This document shows, one piece after another, positions 12,430 through 22,989 of a stretch of 64,000 nucleotides of DNA (position 1 is its first letter; each line of letters opens with the position of its first letter). The stretch is from Phoronis australis (lineage: Eukaryota > Phoronida > Phoronidae). The DNA lies in assembly GCA_002633005.1 (NCBI GenBank), contig NMRA01000283.1, positions 284,351 through 348,350 on the forward strand, given 5' to 3'. The translations under genes were made by a program, and so were the position numbers. The notes beneath the pieces were generated by a model. The model did no database searches and had not been told where the DNA came from. It was given only the letters and a program-made list of their open reading frames with translations.

Positions 12430-13010
12430 ATTAAAATTTTGGGGTAGGCCAAGTTTGGGGGCATTTTGTAGGTGGGCATTGCATGTAGGCTCAGTGAATG
12501 TGCTTTGTTTGTATTTGTGAACATGCTGAGAATGAAAAAGGCCACTTTCTCGGCTGTAGCTGCACTCCTCTTCAAGATGGTGTCCCCTTGTTGCAATTGT
12601 GCATTGCTGTGTAGCAACTGAGAAATTGACCGCGATTTCAGGTGGCGCTCAAACAAGCCACATTTGCAAAAAAAAACTAGTTGGTTGACAGTACTTTTGT
12701 ACCACATTTCTGGAATCGGTAGGAAATTTGCTTTCGCAATCTAATGTTGGCCTTAGTCGAGCATCGGCAGGGAAGTGGTGATTTTAGGGTGAAAAGTGCC
12801 GATTTTGCATTTTTGCTCTTATTTTTCTTAGTTCAGCTTGGTTTCCACTGGGAGTTAAAGGGTCAAAAATACAAGAGAGTACAAAGTTTCTGTGCTCATC
12901 TGTAGGGCTTGTGATGTGAAATGACTCAAAACTTTTCTTTATTTGCATGCAGTTTTGACAGAGTGAAGAAAGGGTGAAGAGTCCATTGACGTGTGTTCTG
13001 ATAGACAAAT
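12430..13010 (+). repeat. Dispersed repeat family F, copy 1 (body)
   Basis: Homologous in the same orientation to 58870-59370. Shared blocks: a GCATGTAGG...GTGAATGTG block, TTTGTACCACATTTCTGGAA, GTCGAGCATCGGCAGGGAA, AAAGGGTCAAAAATA, CAAAGTTTCTGTG and GTTTTGACAGAGTG. The copies are diverged and indel-rich, and no coding function was recognised. It lies in the putative intron between the exons at 11.8 and 15.3 kb. Confidence 0.65.
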
Positions 13011-13057
13011 CCCTATGAGAACAGTTCAAGGCCTCCTAAATATAGGACTTCTCTACA

Positions 13058-13150
13058 AAGAAAGACTTCGCGAGATTACGTGAGATATTGTCCTGTATTT
13101 TAAATGAGATTCTGGCTACATTTTAGCTAGGTCCGAGATTAGGTCCTAGC
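13058..13150 (+). repeat. Family F module, placed 3' of the body
   Basis: The block GACTTCGCGAGATTACGTGA, then TATTTTAAATGAG and TTTTAGCTAGGTCC, recurs at 58775-58860 (same strand) and at 16745-16850 (opposite strand). Here it follows the family F body. In the other body-containing copy it precedes it. Confidence 0.65.
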
Positions 13151-13461
13151 GTTACAGAACTCTACTCAGGGCTAACATGCACTTGAGGAAATTGGTATTT
13201 GAGGTTAACCTCAACGTAGAATGGAATTGACGCTCAGCAGAAACAGCCTAACACTTTGGTGGAGGAGCCGTATTCCGAAATTGCCTCGATAGTATTTAAA
13301 GGAGAATGCCACGCGGTTTGATTAGTCTTCTTTTACAGTCTTAATCGGTCTTTTTCCACATCGCCTCTTATACAGTCGACCTTACCTTGCCGAGAGGTGT
13401 CGCGTTAACCTGTGAGGAAGGTGAGAAACGACGCTAGCGACGTCAGTGGTTCATATGCAGA

Positions 13462-13680
13462 GTGAATGCCGCTATATTGCGGTGCATCGTTCACGCTTGT
13501 CCGAACTATGAAGCTGTGAAGAAAGCGAGTACCGGTATATCGTTTTTTCAACTTCCTCGAGAGCCCAAAATGCTTAGAAAGTGGCTCGCGGAAGTTAAGA
13601 ATGAAAAGTACGCTGTTAATAGCAAATATGATGCCGTGAAACATCTCCTTGTCTGTGGCCGCGGTATTCGTCGACAGTGA
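13462..13680 (+). pseudogene. THAP zinc-finger fragment
   Basis: The open frame reads CIVHACPNYEAVKK, then FFQLPREPKMLRKWL, then KNEKYAVNSKYD. This is the N-terminal two thirds of a THAP domain: the first C-x4-C pair, the hydrophobic-LP motif and the invariant tryptophan are present. The second metal-binding C-x2-H and following AVPTIF-type region are missing: after YDAV the frame runs into unrelated residues, suggesting a frameshift or truncation. THAP domains bind DNA in P/Kolobok-type transposases and in host proteins derived from them. In this repeat-rich setting a transposon relic is more likely than a host gene. Confidence 0.65.
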
Positions 13681-13880
13681 TTTCTCTGACGAATTCCGGC
13701 TTACCAAAGAATTATCCATACGTTCCGTTGCCTGTGCATGTTCACGGCGCATCTCTAATATTTCTTGATCAGTGTATTCCGGTTCGAACTGATAGCCTAT
13801 GAAACCTAACAATCCTACCCGTGAACTCTTCGTCGGATGAGCTCTCGACTAAGTCGGTATTAGCCCCGGTCGAGTTGCCA
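13678..13880 (-). pseudogene. YQFEP-motif protein fragment, frameshifted
   Basis: The minus strand encodes NSTGANTDLVESSSDEEFTG in one frame and, after a one-base shift, FIGYQFEPEYTDQEILEM followed by a charged helix. From memory, YQFEP followed by an acidic EY(T/S)xxE stretch occurs near the N-terminus of invertebrate proteins that often carry a P2X7-like cysteine-rich C-terminal domain. No cysteine-rich domain is seen here. The fragment is tail-to-tail with the plus-strand THAP piece. The frameshift and lack of continuation suggest a decayed copy. The family link is tentative. Confidence 0.4.
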
Positions 13881-15049
13881 TGTAGACATTTATTATTCTG
13901 CGTTCTGTTTCAAAATGAATTATTCTCACCCTAACCACTGCTTTTATAAAACTGAAATAAAGTCTGTCTCATTAGATACAATTTGTAATGCCTTTGGAGT
14001 ATTCGTGACTGAGTGCAAATGTTTTGAGAAGCCAGCAATAAATAAATCACTGCGTTACCGGCTTTAGATGCAATAAAGGTAATTGACCGGGCACCGAGGC
14101 CGTACGTGTGAGCGCATGCTAATTCAGTGTTTGCTGACAGAAAGCTGTTGAGAAACAATAACTCGAATTTATATGCTATGGTCATATGTTAGGGGAATCT
14201 TTATTTAGATATACAAATACATTATTCAAATCATTGTTACTGTACAACCTTTGCCCTGGCGGTTCTCTGGAAGGAGAACCCTTCGCGGCCCCTGACAATT
14301 AAGCAAGTAGATTTTCAGTTTCGTGGCTAATTCAGCTAAAGAATTGCGTGCACATTATTTCTTTGGCTCACTATAATAGTCTTTTCGTGACTGCAATTTT
14401 AGTTTTCAACTTAAGCTGGTTTATGTTCGTGATGTCCAGTCCCGGCGGCCGCGACGGGCCTGATCGGGTTCCAAGCCACTGGCGGTGGGTAACAAGCGTT
14501 TTGTGTGTTTAGACCTGGAAAATCGCAAGTCTAAGAGTACAACACACAGCTATGTTCCCCCGTCTGTATTCCACGGAAGAATGATTTGAATTTATCACCA
14601 AACAGAACCAAACTCCCGCGATCGACCATGGTAAATTGGCCTACCGAACTCCGTAGGCTACGGTACGTTCAAATACCTATAAATCCGCAACAGTGAAATA
14701 AAACAACACGTTTGTTTAAGAACTCGATGTAGTTGTAAGGGGTTCACATCGAATTTTGATGATTTATTGGTGTAAAACGATGAATTCAATCGGTAAGTTG
14801 ACACCAGTAAGCGTGTTGTGAACGGCTGAAAACACTGCGTTCGAACCGATTGCGTCATTGGTTAATTTCAACGCCTCCGTCTGCCGTTAGGTGTCAGGTA
14901 AAACAACTGAACTTGCTGTTATCGAGGGGAACAACTCGATCTAAATTGATACAAAATAGGTTGTTTTGGGTGGCATTACTCCTTTAACTGCTATTGTCAC
15001 CGGTCGTGATTTCAACAGGCCAAGAATTGTATGACGACACTTGGCTTAC

Positions 15050-15309
15050 CTCAAAATCAAACTGTCGTCTGGTGGTTTGGTAATTGGCCCAACTATGTTG
15101 CACATTCAGCAGAATTAATGATGAACATATTATTGCAACATTAAACAAAAGTTTTAAGTCGTAAAAGTAACACTTCTTGTCCAATTTCCAAAATTCAAAA
15201 ACCTTATCACGTGTGCTTTTCACGAAATTTTCGAGTGTGCTATTTACAAAGCGAAAATTCAAAATTCTACTGTTGTAGCCCCCAATGTGTTTATGATGAG
15301 TCTCATTAT
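15050..15309 (-). CDS. Candidate internal coding exon with a membrane-like segment
   Basis: A 260-base open segment begins after a good acceptor (TCGTTCTCTAG) in phase 1 and ends at the strong donor GAG/GTAAGC in phase 0. It encodes about 86 residues: a charged N-terminal half (STLENFVKSTRDKVFEFWKL), then a hydrophobic run LLFNVAIICSSLILLNV that could cross a membrane, then NYQTTRRQFDFE. The outgoing phase matches the exon at 11653-11835, suggesting two consecutive exons of one minus-strand gene with a 3.2-kb intron. No upstream exon ending in phase 1 was found. Not recognised as any family. Confidence 0.45.
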
Positions 15310-16744
15310 CTAGAGAACGATAGCATCAGCAGTCTGATGCGATTTCACAACCACAACAGCATGGTGTCTTTGATCTAAACCGGCAGATTCAGTGGTGCGC
15401 AATCCGGTCGAGTTGGCCAATCTCTACCGGTTGGGGCGTCAAGGTAGGGTTCTTTACATGAACGAATGGTTAGTAGACAACGTCGAGAAAAAGAGACCCC
15501 CCCCCCTTCCAGAAGTCTATGTTTTCATTAATTCTTGGGGCACGTTGAAAACTCTGATGTTAAGTAATACACCATGATCTCAGCGGCTTTTTGGGCATGG
15601 AAAAGTAATCAATTTTCTTGGGTAAATCTGTCCTCCAGTGGGTATCCCGATGCTCAGAAATGGCCACCCTGGAAGGCTAACTTTGGTGTGTGAAGTCATG
15701 GGGGGCCATGGGAGTGGCATTTAGAAATTGCGCTAGATCCACTCGTCTGGTCACCGTTTAAAATTTCCTGCAACAATTACTTCTTAAACCACCGTATCAA
15801 CATGGCTTTGCTAGCTAATAATGTGGAGCCCCAGCCAGCCGGTTATATCTCGGGTCGGAAATTAAACTGGACAAGCCCTAGAAGTTGCCTCATATCATTT
15901 ACAAATTATTCAACATAACCCAGTGTATTATGAATGAACCTTGCAGAAAAATTGAGGGGTGGATAAACCCTGGCAGACACGCCTTAACCTCCTATCAGCT
16001 CACCAGGTCACTGACTGAAACGACGTCCACTGTATATCCATATGACGCAACTGTTGCATGACAGACAATTTCAGTTGCGGGGTACCCCAGCCTGACAAAA
16101 TTAATGTGCCCCAAAATTATTCTAGATCAACCCAAGAGATAACCACATAAAATCAGTTGTAAATTATTCATTTCAACCAAATGATCCATGAATTATCACT
16201 GCCAGACAATCCCAGTGGTGAATTTTTTCGCCTGAACCTGCGAGTTGAGCTGGAACACCAGGTAGCAAACCGGTTGAAGCTAATTACACTAATTACTCAG
16301 TCGCAAATTTGAATATCACTCCGCCTACTGCAATCACATGTCAAAGCCTTAGGCAAACAAAGACAAAGGTTGCAAGTAAGCAAGGAAGGGTCATTATCAG
16401 TAATTTGAGCATGGCTGTCACCTTTTAATGTTACTTCCAACAAACCTAAAGTTGGCTGATTTTAGCCGGCTGACTGATTTCCTGACAATGTTGATACCAT
16501 GCTACACCAGTTGAAGGTAAAATGAAACAAGTTTGACGCGGTTTATAGGCCAGGAGGTCCTCCCAGGACATACACGTAGTAGTACGGGTGTAACCACAAG
16601 TGTGGTTCCCTCTTAAAGCACATGCCCTCGGCACGTCCATGTCCCAAAATAATAATCTTACTTTTTATTCATGATTCATGAAGTGGTCACGAAGATGTCG
16701 AAGACTGGCAATCAATCACAGGACAAATGGGTTGTATATTGGGT

Positions 16745-16850
16745 AGCGTTCAATAGCTATCTCGAGGCTTGAAAATCTAGCCAAAATCAGGTGCTCTTGT
16801 TTGAAATACACGGCAATATCTCGCGTAATCTCGCGAAGTCTTGCTTTTTT
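16745..16850 (-). repeat. Family F module, inverted copy
   Basis: The reverse complement matches the modules at 13058-13150 and 58775-58860, including GACTTCGCGAGATTACGCGA, a GTATTTCAAAC-like block and TTGGCTAGATTTT. It directly abuts the left side of the THAP transposon remnant, so it may be part of that element or its insertion site. Confidence 0.6.
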
Positions 16851-17220
16851 ACCGAGGTCCTAGCTTTACTGATTATTGTCTTATCCAAAGACTAAGTCTG
16901 AAAGAATGCGAAGGTATTTGTTCGAAGATTGCATTTGGTATAAAGGAGAAGGCAACCTTTTTCATGTCATTTTTAGTAAAAATACGGTTTTTTGATTTTC
17001 CCAGACATGTTTTTCAGTCATGACGGCTTCCAGTAATTTTATTAATTAGTCATGCCTTACTCCGGAAGTGACGTTTAGGGGGTTAAGAATTTCCCGCCCG
17101 CCATTTTGTTTTCATATAATCTGACTGTGTGAGCTGTCGATTCAGTCATAATTTTACCTCGATTGTGATAATTTCGGTCGTCGTTTCCGTTTGCTTATGA
17201 GTCAGTCAACACGCCGCAAG

Positions 17221-17375
17221 GTTGCTGCATTCCGAGTGTACTCATTATCGTCTCTCGCATTTTGGGTATGCCATTACATCGTTTTCTGAAAGATGACACA
17301 CTCCGCCGTACTTGGCTTGTTTGTGTGAAGAATGCGTCGTTACCAGTCCACACAATGTACAAAGCAGTTAAGAAT
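17221..17375 (+). pseudogene. THAP domain remnant in the transposon
   Basis: Reads GCCIPSV, then after a disturbed region GMPLHRFLKDDTLRRTWLV. This aligns with the THAP pattern of a cysteine-containing start, (M)PLHRFPKD-type motif and tryptophan. An in-frame stop follows at KNYQVSAF, but a GTGAGT donor-like site sits there, so splicing to the next frame is conceivable. Frame changes between the cysteine part and the HRF part point to decay. Confidence 0.5.
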
Positions 17376-17417
17376 TACCAAGTGAGTGCATTTTTGTAGC
17401 GAGAAGCCTCGCGAGAT

Positions 17418-17960
17418 ATGGCCTCATCTACTGTCATCTGTGCGTCCGAACTTACCTTAGAGCATGCAATTCCGAGAACTAGCAGTGATTCGCCTTGTGC
17501 TGGTGTTGTCTCCAGCCCAAAGCCTGAAAGCTGCCCTGCAACGATGTTGAGTAGTGGAAGTGAACACAGGCCCAGTTCGACACCCGATGAAGAAGATAGT
17601 TCGTCGTCCAGTGCGCAGGCGGGTGAGCTATACTTTGATGAGTTTATTGTAGACTTGACTGAAGTATTGGAGCTATTTAGATGGTGCCAGGTGTGTGGCA
17701 AGGGAGTCACTCGGTGGTATGTAAGCGGTTTTGGTGCTCAGGTCACCATCCAGTGGGAACAGCATAGACATTCCATTGAGGTCGGCATAACAGGGCACAA
17801 CGTGCCTTTGCACCAAGACGTCCCACCACATCTGTCCTCAGTTTCTGCCTCACCTCTCTCAACAGCTGCCTGTGCGTATTCTGCCTCACTATACTCGTGC
17901 TCAAACATTATCCACCCACTGACTGTTCGTGAAAAAATTTCCTCGTCACATTTCCTATGA
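17418..17960 (+). CDS. Transposase-derived open frame, Ser-rich then CxxC
   Basis: The longest convincing plus-strand frame here: 180 residues from ATG. Residues 1-70 are low-complexity and Ser/Pro/Glu-rich. Residues about 75-115 read LELFRWCQVCGKGVT, then a beta-like stretch ending VTIQWE. The pattern F-x-C-C-x2-C followed by a hydrophobic strand and W is seen just after the linker of THAP-type transposases in cnidarians and other invertebrates, where a C-x2-GH-x-W element normally follows. That second half is absent or out of frame, and no DDE residues are visible. It lies between the inverted arms, so it is probably a relic of the mobile element. Confidence 0.5.
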   Translation: MASSTVICASELTLEHAIPRTSSDSPCAGVVSSPKPESCPATMLSSGSEHRPSSTPDEEDSSSSSAQAGELYFDEFIVDLTEVLELFRWCQVCGKGVTRWYVSGFGAQVTIQWEQHRHSIEVGITGHNVPLHQDVPPHLSSVSASPLSTAACAYSASLYSCSNIIHPLTVREKISSSHFL

Positions 17961-18439
17961 ACAATGTCTTCGTCACGTCACTGTGTATGTGACATGGGCC
18001 GCCAACTCCAGCCCTTTTCAGTCTACTACAAACTAAACGATCCCTAAGTCCAACGTAATTGAGTTCTCAAACAACCTAGCATGTCGTAAAATACTCATCA
18101 ATGAGAAATTGTGACAATTAGGAAACCAGCATGAAACATCAGTTTAACAGATCCTCACAGTAAACTCGAAAGCAGAAACAAAATGGCGGGAAACTCTTAA
18201 CCCCCTAAACGTCACTTCCGGAGTTGGGCAAGACTAATTAATAAAATTATGGGAAGCCGTAATTAATGAAACATGTGTCTGGGATAATCAACGAACCGTA
18301 TTTTTGTAAAAATGAGATGAAAACAGCTGCCCTTAAGGTGAAACTCAGACGGAGAACGAACATGTCTTAACCTTGTTATAACATCTTCATGAGTGGTCGA
18401 CTATCACATACTGGTGCTCCGTCGCGATTTTTCTAACTC

Positions 18440-20690
18440 AAAAGTCGTACACGATCTGCCGCCTAAGATAGAATACGCTTCATTTTACAGCCGCCTTTAG
18501 TTCGATTTAGGAGAAATTTTATGCCACTAGAAGACTTCTGTCTACACAAACCGATTGGCTTATACAATTACGTATACAACAATTGAAGTGTGTAAACAGA
18601 AGTTCAGTCTTGACACCAGAGTATTTAAACCATGCTGGGAAAAACACCAAGCTAAAAGAAGTAGTGAAGAAAATAACAGAATATCATCTCTGACTTCCTG
18701 TTGGACTGTATGCAAATAGCATAATTTATGTGTAAATTATTTAGAAATTAACAATGCTTGCAATTATTTTACAGTCGGTTGTTGGTGAGGTTTTATAAAT
18801 TTATGAAACTGGCATTGACATTTTTATCTATTCTTGCTTAATAATGTCAATTTTTACTAAATAAAAGCATTTTCCAAAATGTATAGATATTCGACCCAGG
18901 CGTATGCAACCTCTTCTATCCTCACTGTATTTTCAGATGAAGCCAAAGTTGCTGCCTCTCAGCTTTGTATTACAGGAGCTTCATCTAAGTAGAATGTCCC
19001 TGACGAGATGTTTGATAATGACGATGGCGCCAGAAACATGGCGGATGGTGGCGTATATCATCAATTACTGCGAAGACATGAGAATAACTGTCGAAAGCAT
19101 TCAAAAGTCAGTCCACGGTCCTCTTTTTGGCGGTTCGAGAGGCCATGCGGACGACTGAATCGACCCCTGTGCTCGGTTGCGTGAAACAGTCCTAAATAGG
19201 GACTCGACAATGTTCCCTAAATTTTCAGCTGATTTGTAGATTTTGTTTACTCACTGATGTTATACTTCCGGTTACTTTGTCTTTATTGATTTTTATTGAT
19301 AGCAAATTGAAGAGTTTGGTATCCCTTAGTATCAAAGCTAAAAGTTGACATTGCAATGCACAAAAATAACAGAAAAGTGGCAATCAGTCGTTGCATATTA
19401 ATGCGAAACTGTTACTTTTCTGTTCTTTTAAAGTGATGATGGGAATAATATATTCAGAGGTGAAGACAACCTGTTGCAGCAGTACCATAGGCGGCATTGT
19501 TACCATTGTCATTATTATTGATTTTATTATTTAATCTCTGTAGCTTCTTCAATGTTATACCATACGGTTGTTTAATGATCATATGATTTTGACTGATTGT
19601 GTAGTTATAAGCAAACCAGCGGTCAGTATTTCCTAGTCAATAATTATCCATGTTGGTCGCTCACACCTCAACTCCTAGGTGGGATCCGGCTGATATCCTC
19701 TTAGCACCAGATCCAATTAAGATGAGCCAAACAGCATGTCGTCAAATCTGCCACATATCGTAAGTCCGCATACAGAATGAAGTGACCGTCGTGTAGATGT
19801 TTGTCACAACGTTGTGTAGTGCGTCTTCCCTTCAAGCCTGTCATTCAAACAAGAACGCAGATATTGTCAAACGCACGCGCTAACTGCTAAATGTGTTCAC
19901 ACCCCAGAAATGTAAGAATAACTGAAGCGTTATACAACACCCACTACTGACACATTCCCGATAAAGCGATGTCATTACTGTTGTGCAGTGTCGACACTCA
20001 ATTCTACAAATACTGTCTGCCTGACAATTTTTAACAAATGTTTTGGCATTGGAACAAAGAAAGTTTAGCAATGACTGACGTTTCGCTATTCTAGACCACT
20101 TTTTAGTAGGAAAAAACCTTCCATCACGAGGAAAATGACAAGTTGGCTACTATCGCTTTCGCTGAGAAAGGGTATTTGATATTAGGAAAAGGTGTGCTGT
20201 TCCGATGCAACACTTATCTACATTGAGCAGTTTCTGTATCAGTGTCGGTATCATCGTTTCAATGGTGAATTTGTTCTGCCTCTTGTCAACCCGCAAACTA
20301 AACAAGAACGGCCGCCATTGCTATAAAACTTAATGGCAAAAAATCCTTTGCTTTTTGGAAGCATCCCCGTTTTTCTCAGAATTGTGCAGACGTACTTAAG
20401 AATGAAAGGCTTGTTATTGCGTGGAAAGAATTATTTACCATCAACGAAAACACGTGTATCTACTTTCAGAAGTTGCAGTACGAGTTGTAATTGTTTAATT
20501 CTTGACATAGATCTTATCTGTTATGGCATGAATTTTTTCAAAACAAAGGTTTGCAAAACCATTCAACCTAGTATTATTCATTAGAACCACGAGTGCTTGT
20601 AGCTATCTTTTTAGAACTAATGACTCTCATCTAATTTCTATGTACTGTAAGAAAGAGACTAGCACTGTCTTGCACAAGCTCGTCCGTCCA
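18440..20690. other. No gene recognised
   Basis: No repeat or gene was identified. One segment after a possible acceptor (TGTATTTTCAG near 18935) reads as plausible protein but carries an internal stop; see rejected items. Confidence 0.4.
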
Positions 20691-20698
20691 TTACCTCG

Positions 20699-20893
20699 TT
20701 ACGTTATGGTGTAGTACATGGTAACATCAGCTTGTGCAATGGATTTCGCGGGCAAACCATATTTTGCAATAAATTGAAGTATTTTGAAAGTTTGAGGCTT
20801 TGGATAGTCACTGACATCTTGGCGATTGTCTCTATCACATCTCCCATTCATTTCACTCAAAAGAAGTTTTAAATCGTGTTTGCACACTTCGAA
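20699..20893 (-). CDS. Candidate terminal exon of unknown gene
   Basis: Begins after the acceptor TTCTTAG in phase 0 and runs 64 codons to TAA. The translation is varied and coding-like: CKHDLKLLLSEMNGRCDRDN, then SDYPKPQTFKILQFIAKYG. No domain was recognised. The upstream candidate exon at 21654-21812 ends in phase 0 and could join it. No good poly(A) signal was seen downstream. A splice before the stop cannot be excluded (donor-like GTAACG near the end). Confidence 0.35.
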   Translation of the reverse strand, partial: FEVCKHDLKLLLSEMNGRCDRDNRQDVSDYPKPQTFKILQFIAKYGLPAKSIAQADVTMYYTIT

Positions 20894-21653
20894 CTAAGAA
20901 CTAATCCCTTGGTCCACTCGTTGATATTCGGTAATATTTCCTAGTTGTGCTGGAACTGGAACAACACAAGATTAGTTGTACGTCAACTTGGAACTTCTGA
21001 ATCACTCAACTAATCTAGACTTTTAAGTAAATCAGAGATTTAAAGGTTTTCAAACATGAACAGACCACAGATGCTGTAGTTTTTAGGTAAATAACCAATT
21101 TTTGTATAAATAATTCCCACAAGTATGCGAGATGAGAAATTGTTCGATCGTTCATTTGGAATTCATGGTAAGAATTATATGATTCGTGATTGATTAAACG
21201 ATGTGTTTTCTAGATACGAGGAATGTTTCAAGTATCAGTCAATCAAAAAGAGGTCCAGGGTTTTAGTGTGCTTAAGAAATAAAGAAAAGTCGCCGATGGA
21301 TCGCTCGGATACGGCGCGTTGTGAAGTCCGTAGTGAATGGCCACAGAGGAGGTAAGAAATTTGATATTCAGTGTTCTCGCCTGCAAGGTTAAAAGGCTAG
21401 TAAAAATATTTCCATTTCGTTAGAAAAGATGAGGGTCGGAGTTGGAGGCAAATCCATTGTACAAGCTTAATTTTTTATTACCTTTCTAAGTATGTCATAA
21501 CGTCGTACGGAACGATGACGAGTGCTGTACCGAATACGCGTGGCCAAGCACTCCATCTTTAACAATTCCTGGGGTACACCGAATCATTTTTTTTAGTTAC
21601 AGCCGCCTAAATAGAGGCATCCCTGGAAAAAACGCAGAATTTACATGGATTAC

Positions 21654-21812
21654 TGAAAAGTCGCCTCTGATAAAATTAAAGTTTGAAATCTTTGAAAACG
21701 GATTAATTCTGTTGTATGATGTCGGTTTTAAGTTTAAAAAGATCCGTTTTTTGTATTGTCTCCTCTTCTTTGAATCACCAAGATTTTCACATTCTTTTCT
21801 GTAACCAGTTGA
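21654..21812 (-). CDS. Candidate internal exon of unknown gene
   Basis: A strong acceptor (T-rich run ending TTAATCAG) opens a 159-base, 53-codon phase-0 segment to a donor-like GTAATC. The first part, STGYRKECENLGDSKKRRQY, is strongly coding-like and recalls the ExLSDxxKRRR phrase in many uncharacterised, probably transposon-related invertebrate proteins. The second part is AT-rich and less convincing, so the true donor may lie elsewhere. It may belong with 20699-20893. Confidence 0.3.
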
Positions 21813-21819
21813 CTGATTA

Positions 21820-22630
21820 ACACAAAAAATTTTGGAAATTGGTGAAATGGTTGCATAAAATGAGCAAAATCTCAGAACAGGAATACCCACAACACAAACG
21901 GAGATAAACGCAATTAGTAAACGATCAAGGGCAGCGTTTTTCGGATAAATTACGCGATTTTTTTCATTAAACCCTCCATTTTCTGGAGTGAGTCGAAAGA
22001 CATACTATTGAAGAAATCGTGCCTTTCGAATTAAAGATCTAACTACCAGTTAACAAAACAATGTTTGTCATTTCCTTGTCAAAAATGTGGCCTACAAGTA
22101 CGGTTAACTAACCTATGGTCGGACCTTCATGGGAAGGGTTCTGTATTATATTGCGGTTTACAGCTAAATTTCCTCAGATCGTATATACCCCGATTCAGAC
22201 CAATAACCGGGTCATGGATTTCAAAATATACGCAAAAGAAGGGAAAATGTGGGCTCTCTCGCTGCAGAGAAGACAGGAACAGACCAAATCTAAAACTGTG
22301 TGAACCTTGGCAGATCAGTTCACAGTTCACGGGTTTCCTTTGCGGTCGTTTTCATTTCGTTTTTTTTTTCATGCATGGTCGACCAGGGTACTAAAGGAAG
22401 GCGATTTTGTGGCAGTAAATATAGGTGATTGTTTAGCCAATGAAACCTGAAGATTCGATAATTAATGTTCTCTAAGCCAATAAGAAAGCACTTTTCATCC
22501 TGTAAAACTATGTATGAAAAGGTCACAAGCGCTAAAAGACGAATAGAACACGGGATATGTTGATTTAGAAAATTGTCTGGCTTTTTTATTTTTTCGTACA
22601 TTGTATGTTGATCACTCGTTTACTCAGTCA
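21820..22630. other. No gene recognised
   Basis: Overlapping short frames without motifs on both strands. No repeat relationship to other parts of the window was noticed. Confidence 0.4.
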
Positions 22631-22985
22631 GGACATGCTCAGAATAGACAAAGGGGCAACAGATTTGGGAAACAGGTCATGTTTTGGAGTCATACAACGG
22701 TCGTTTTTAAGGCAAACAATCAACAAACGTTATTTGGATAATATATTAATGTGATCGCAAGCTCTAGGGAATCAGAACGCTCAGAGTGCACGCGATAAAA
22801 TCCGGGCAAATATAATGAAACTCAGTGAGCATTTTAGCCTTTGAAAACACACCTGTTGTACGTAACGTAATGGTGGGAACCGCGATGCCTTGGTGGACGT
22901 TTGCATTCACCTGGTGGTTAAAGTTTTACGGTTGTTAGAATTGCTGACGTGCTGGTGACGCGGTGTTAAAATCGAGCCTCGATAA
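22631..22985 (+). repeat. Dispersed repeat family A, copy 2
   Basis: Direct-orientation homolog of 4305-4620, with matching blocks around ACATGCTCAGAATAGACAAA, CATACAACGGTCGTTTTTA, GAGCATTTTAGCC, GATGCCTTGGTGGACGTTTG and CACCTGGTGGTT. It has about 70 bases inserted after ACAACGGTCGTTTTTAAGGC relative to copy 1. Confidence 0.6.
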
Positions 22986-22989
22986 ATGA

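Larger units (their letters stand above)
16912..18370 (+). mobile_element. THAP-transposon remnant with long inverted arms
   Basis: Two inverted arms of about 175 bp (16931-17108 and 18179-18350) share ACTCCGGAAGTGACGTTTAG, GGGGTTAAGA, AATTTTATTAATTAGTC and TTTTTAGTAAAAATACGG-like blocks. Weaker similarity extends outward, so exact ends and any target duplication are unclear. The interior encodes a THAP-like stretch (GMPLHRFLKDDTLRRTW, about 17264-17320) and a C-x2-C-containing frame (17418-17960). Known THAP transposases (P, Kolobok and relatives) are much longer, so most of the catalytic part is deleted. Long arms plus internal deletion suggest a non-autonomous derivative. Confidence 0.7.

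Noticed and set aside
14425-14500. GC-rich patch with MSSPGGRDGPDR-like reading before a GTAACA
   Set aside because: Too short, several equally plausible frames on both strands, no acceptor that decides between them.
14835-14860. B-box-like GGTTCGAAC on the minus strand
   Set aside because: No A box at the right distance and no acceptor stem.
18934-19190. Coding-like segment after a TGTATTTTCAG acceptor (reads NVPDEMFDNDDGARN and later RRHENNCRKHSK)
   Set aside because: An in-frame TAG lies 19 codons in, and no donor or partner exon was found.
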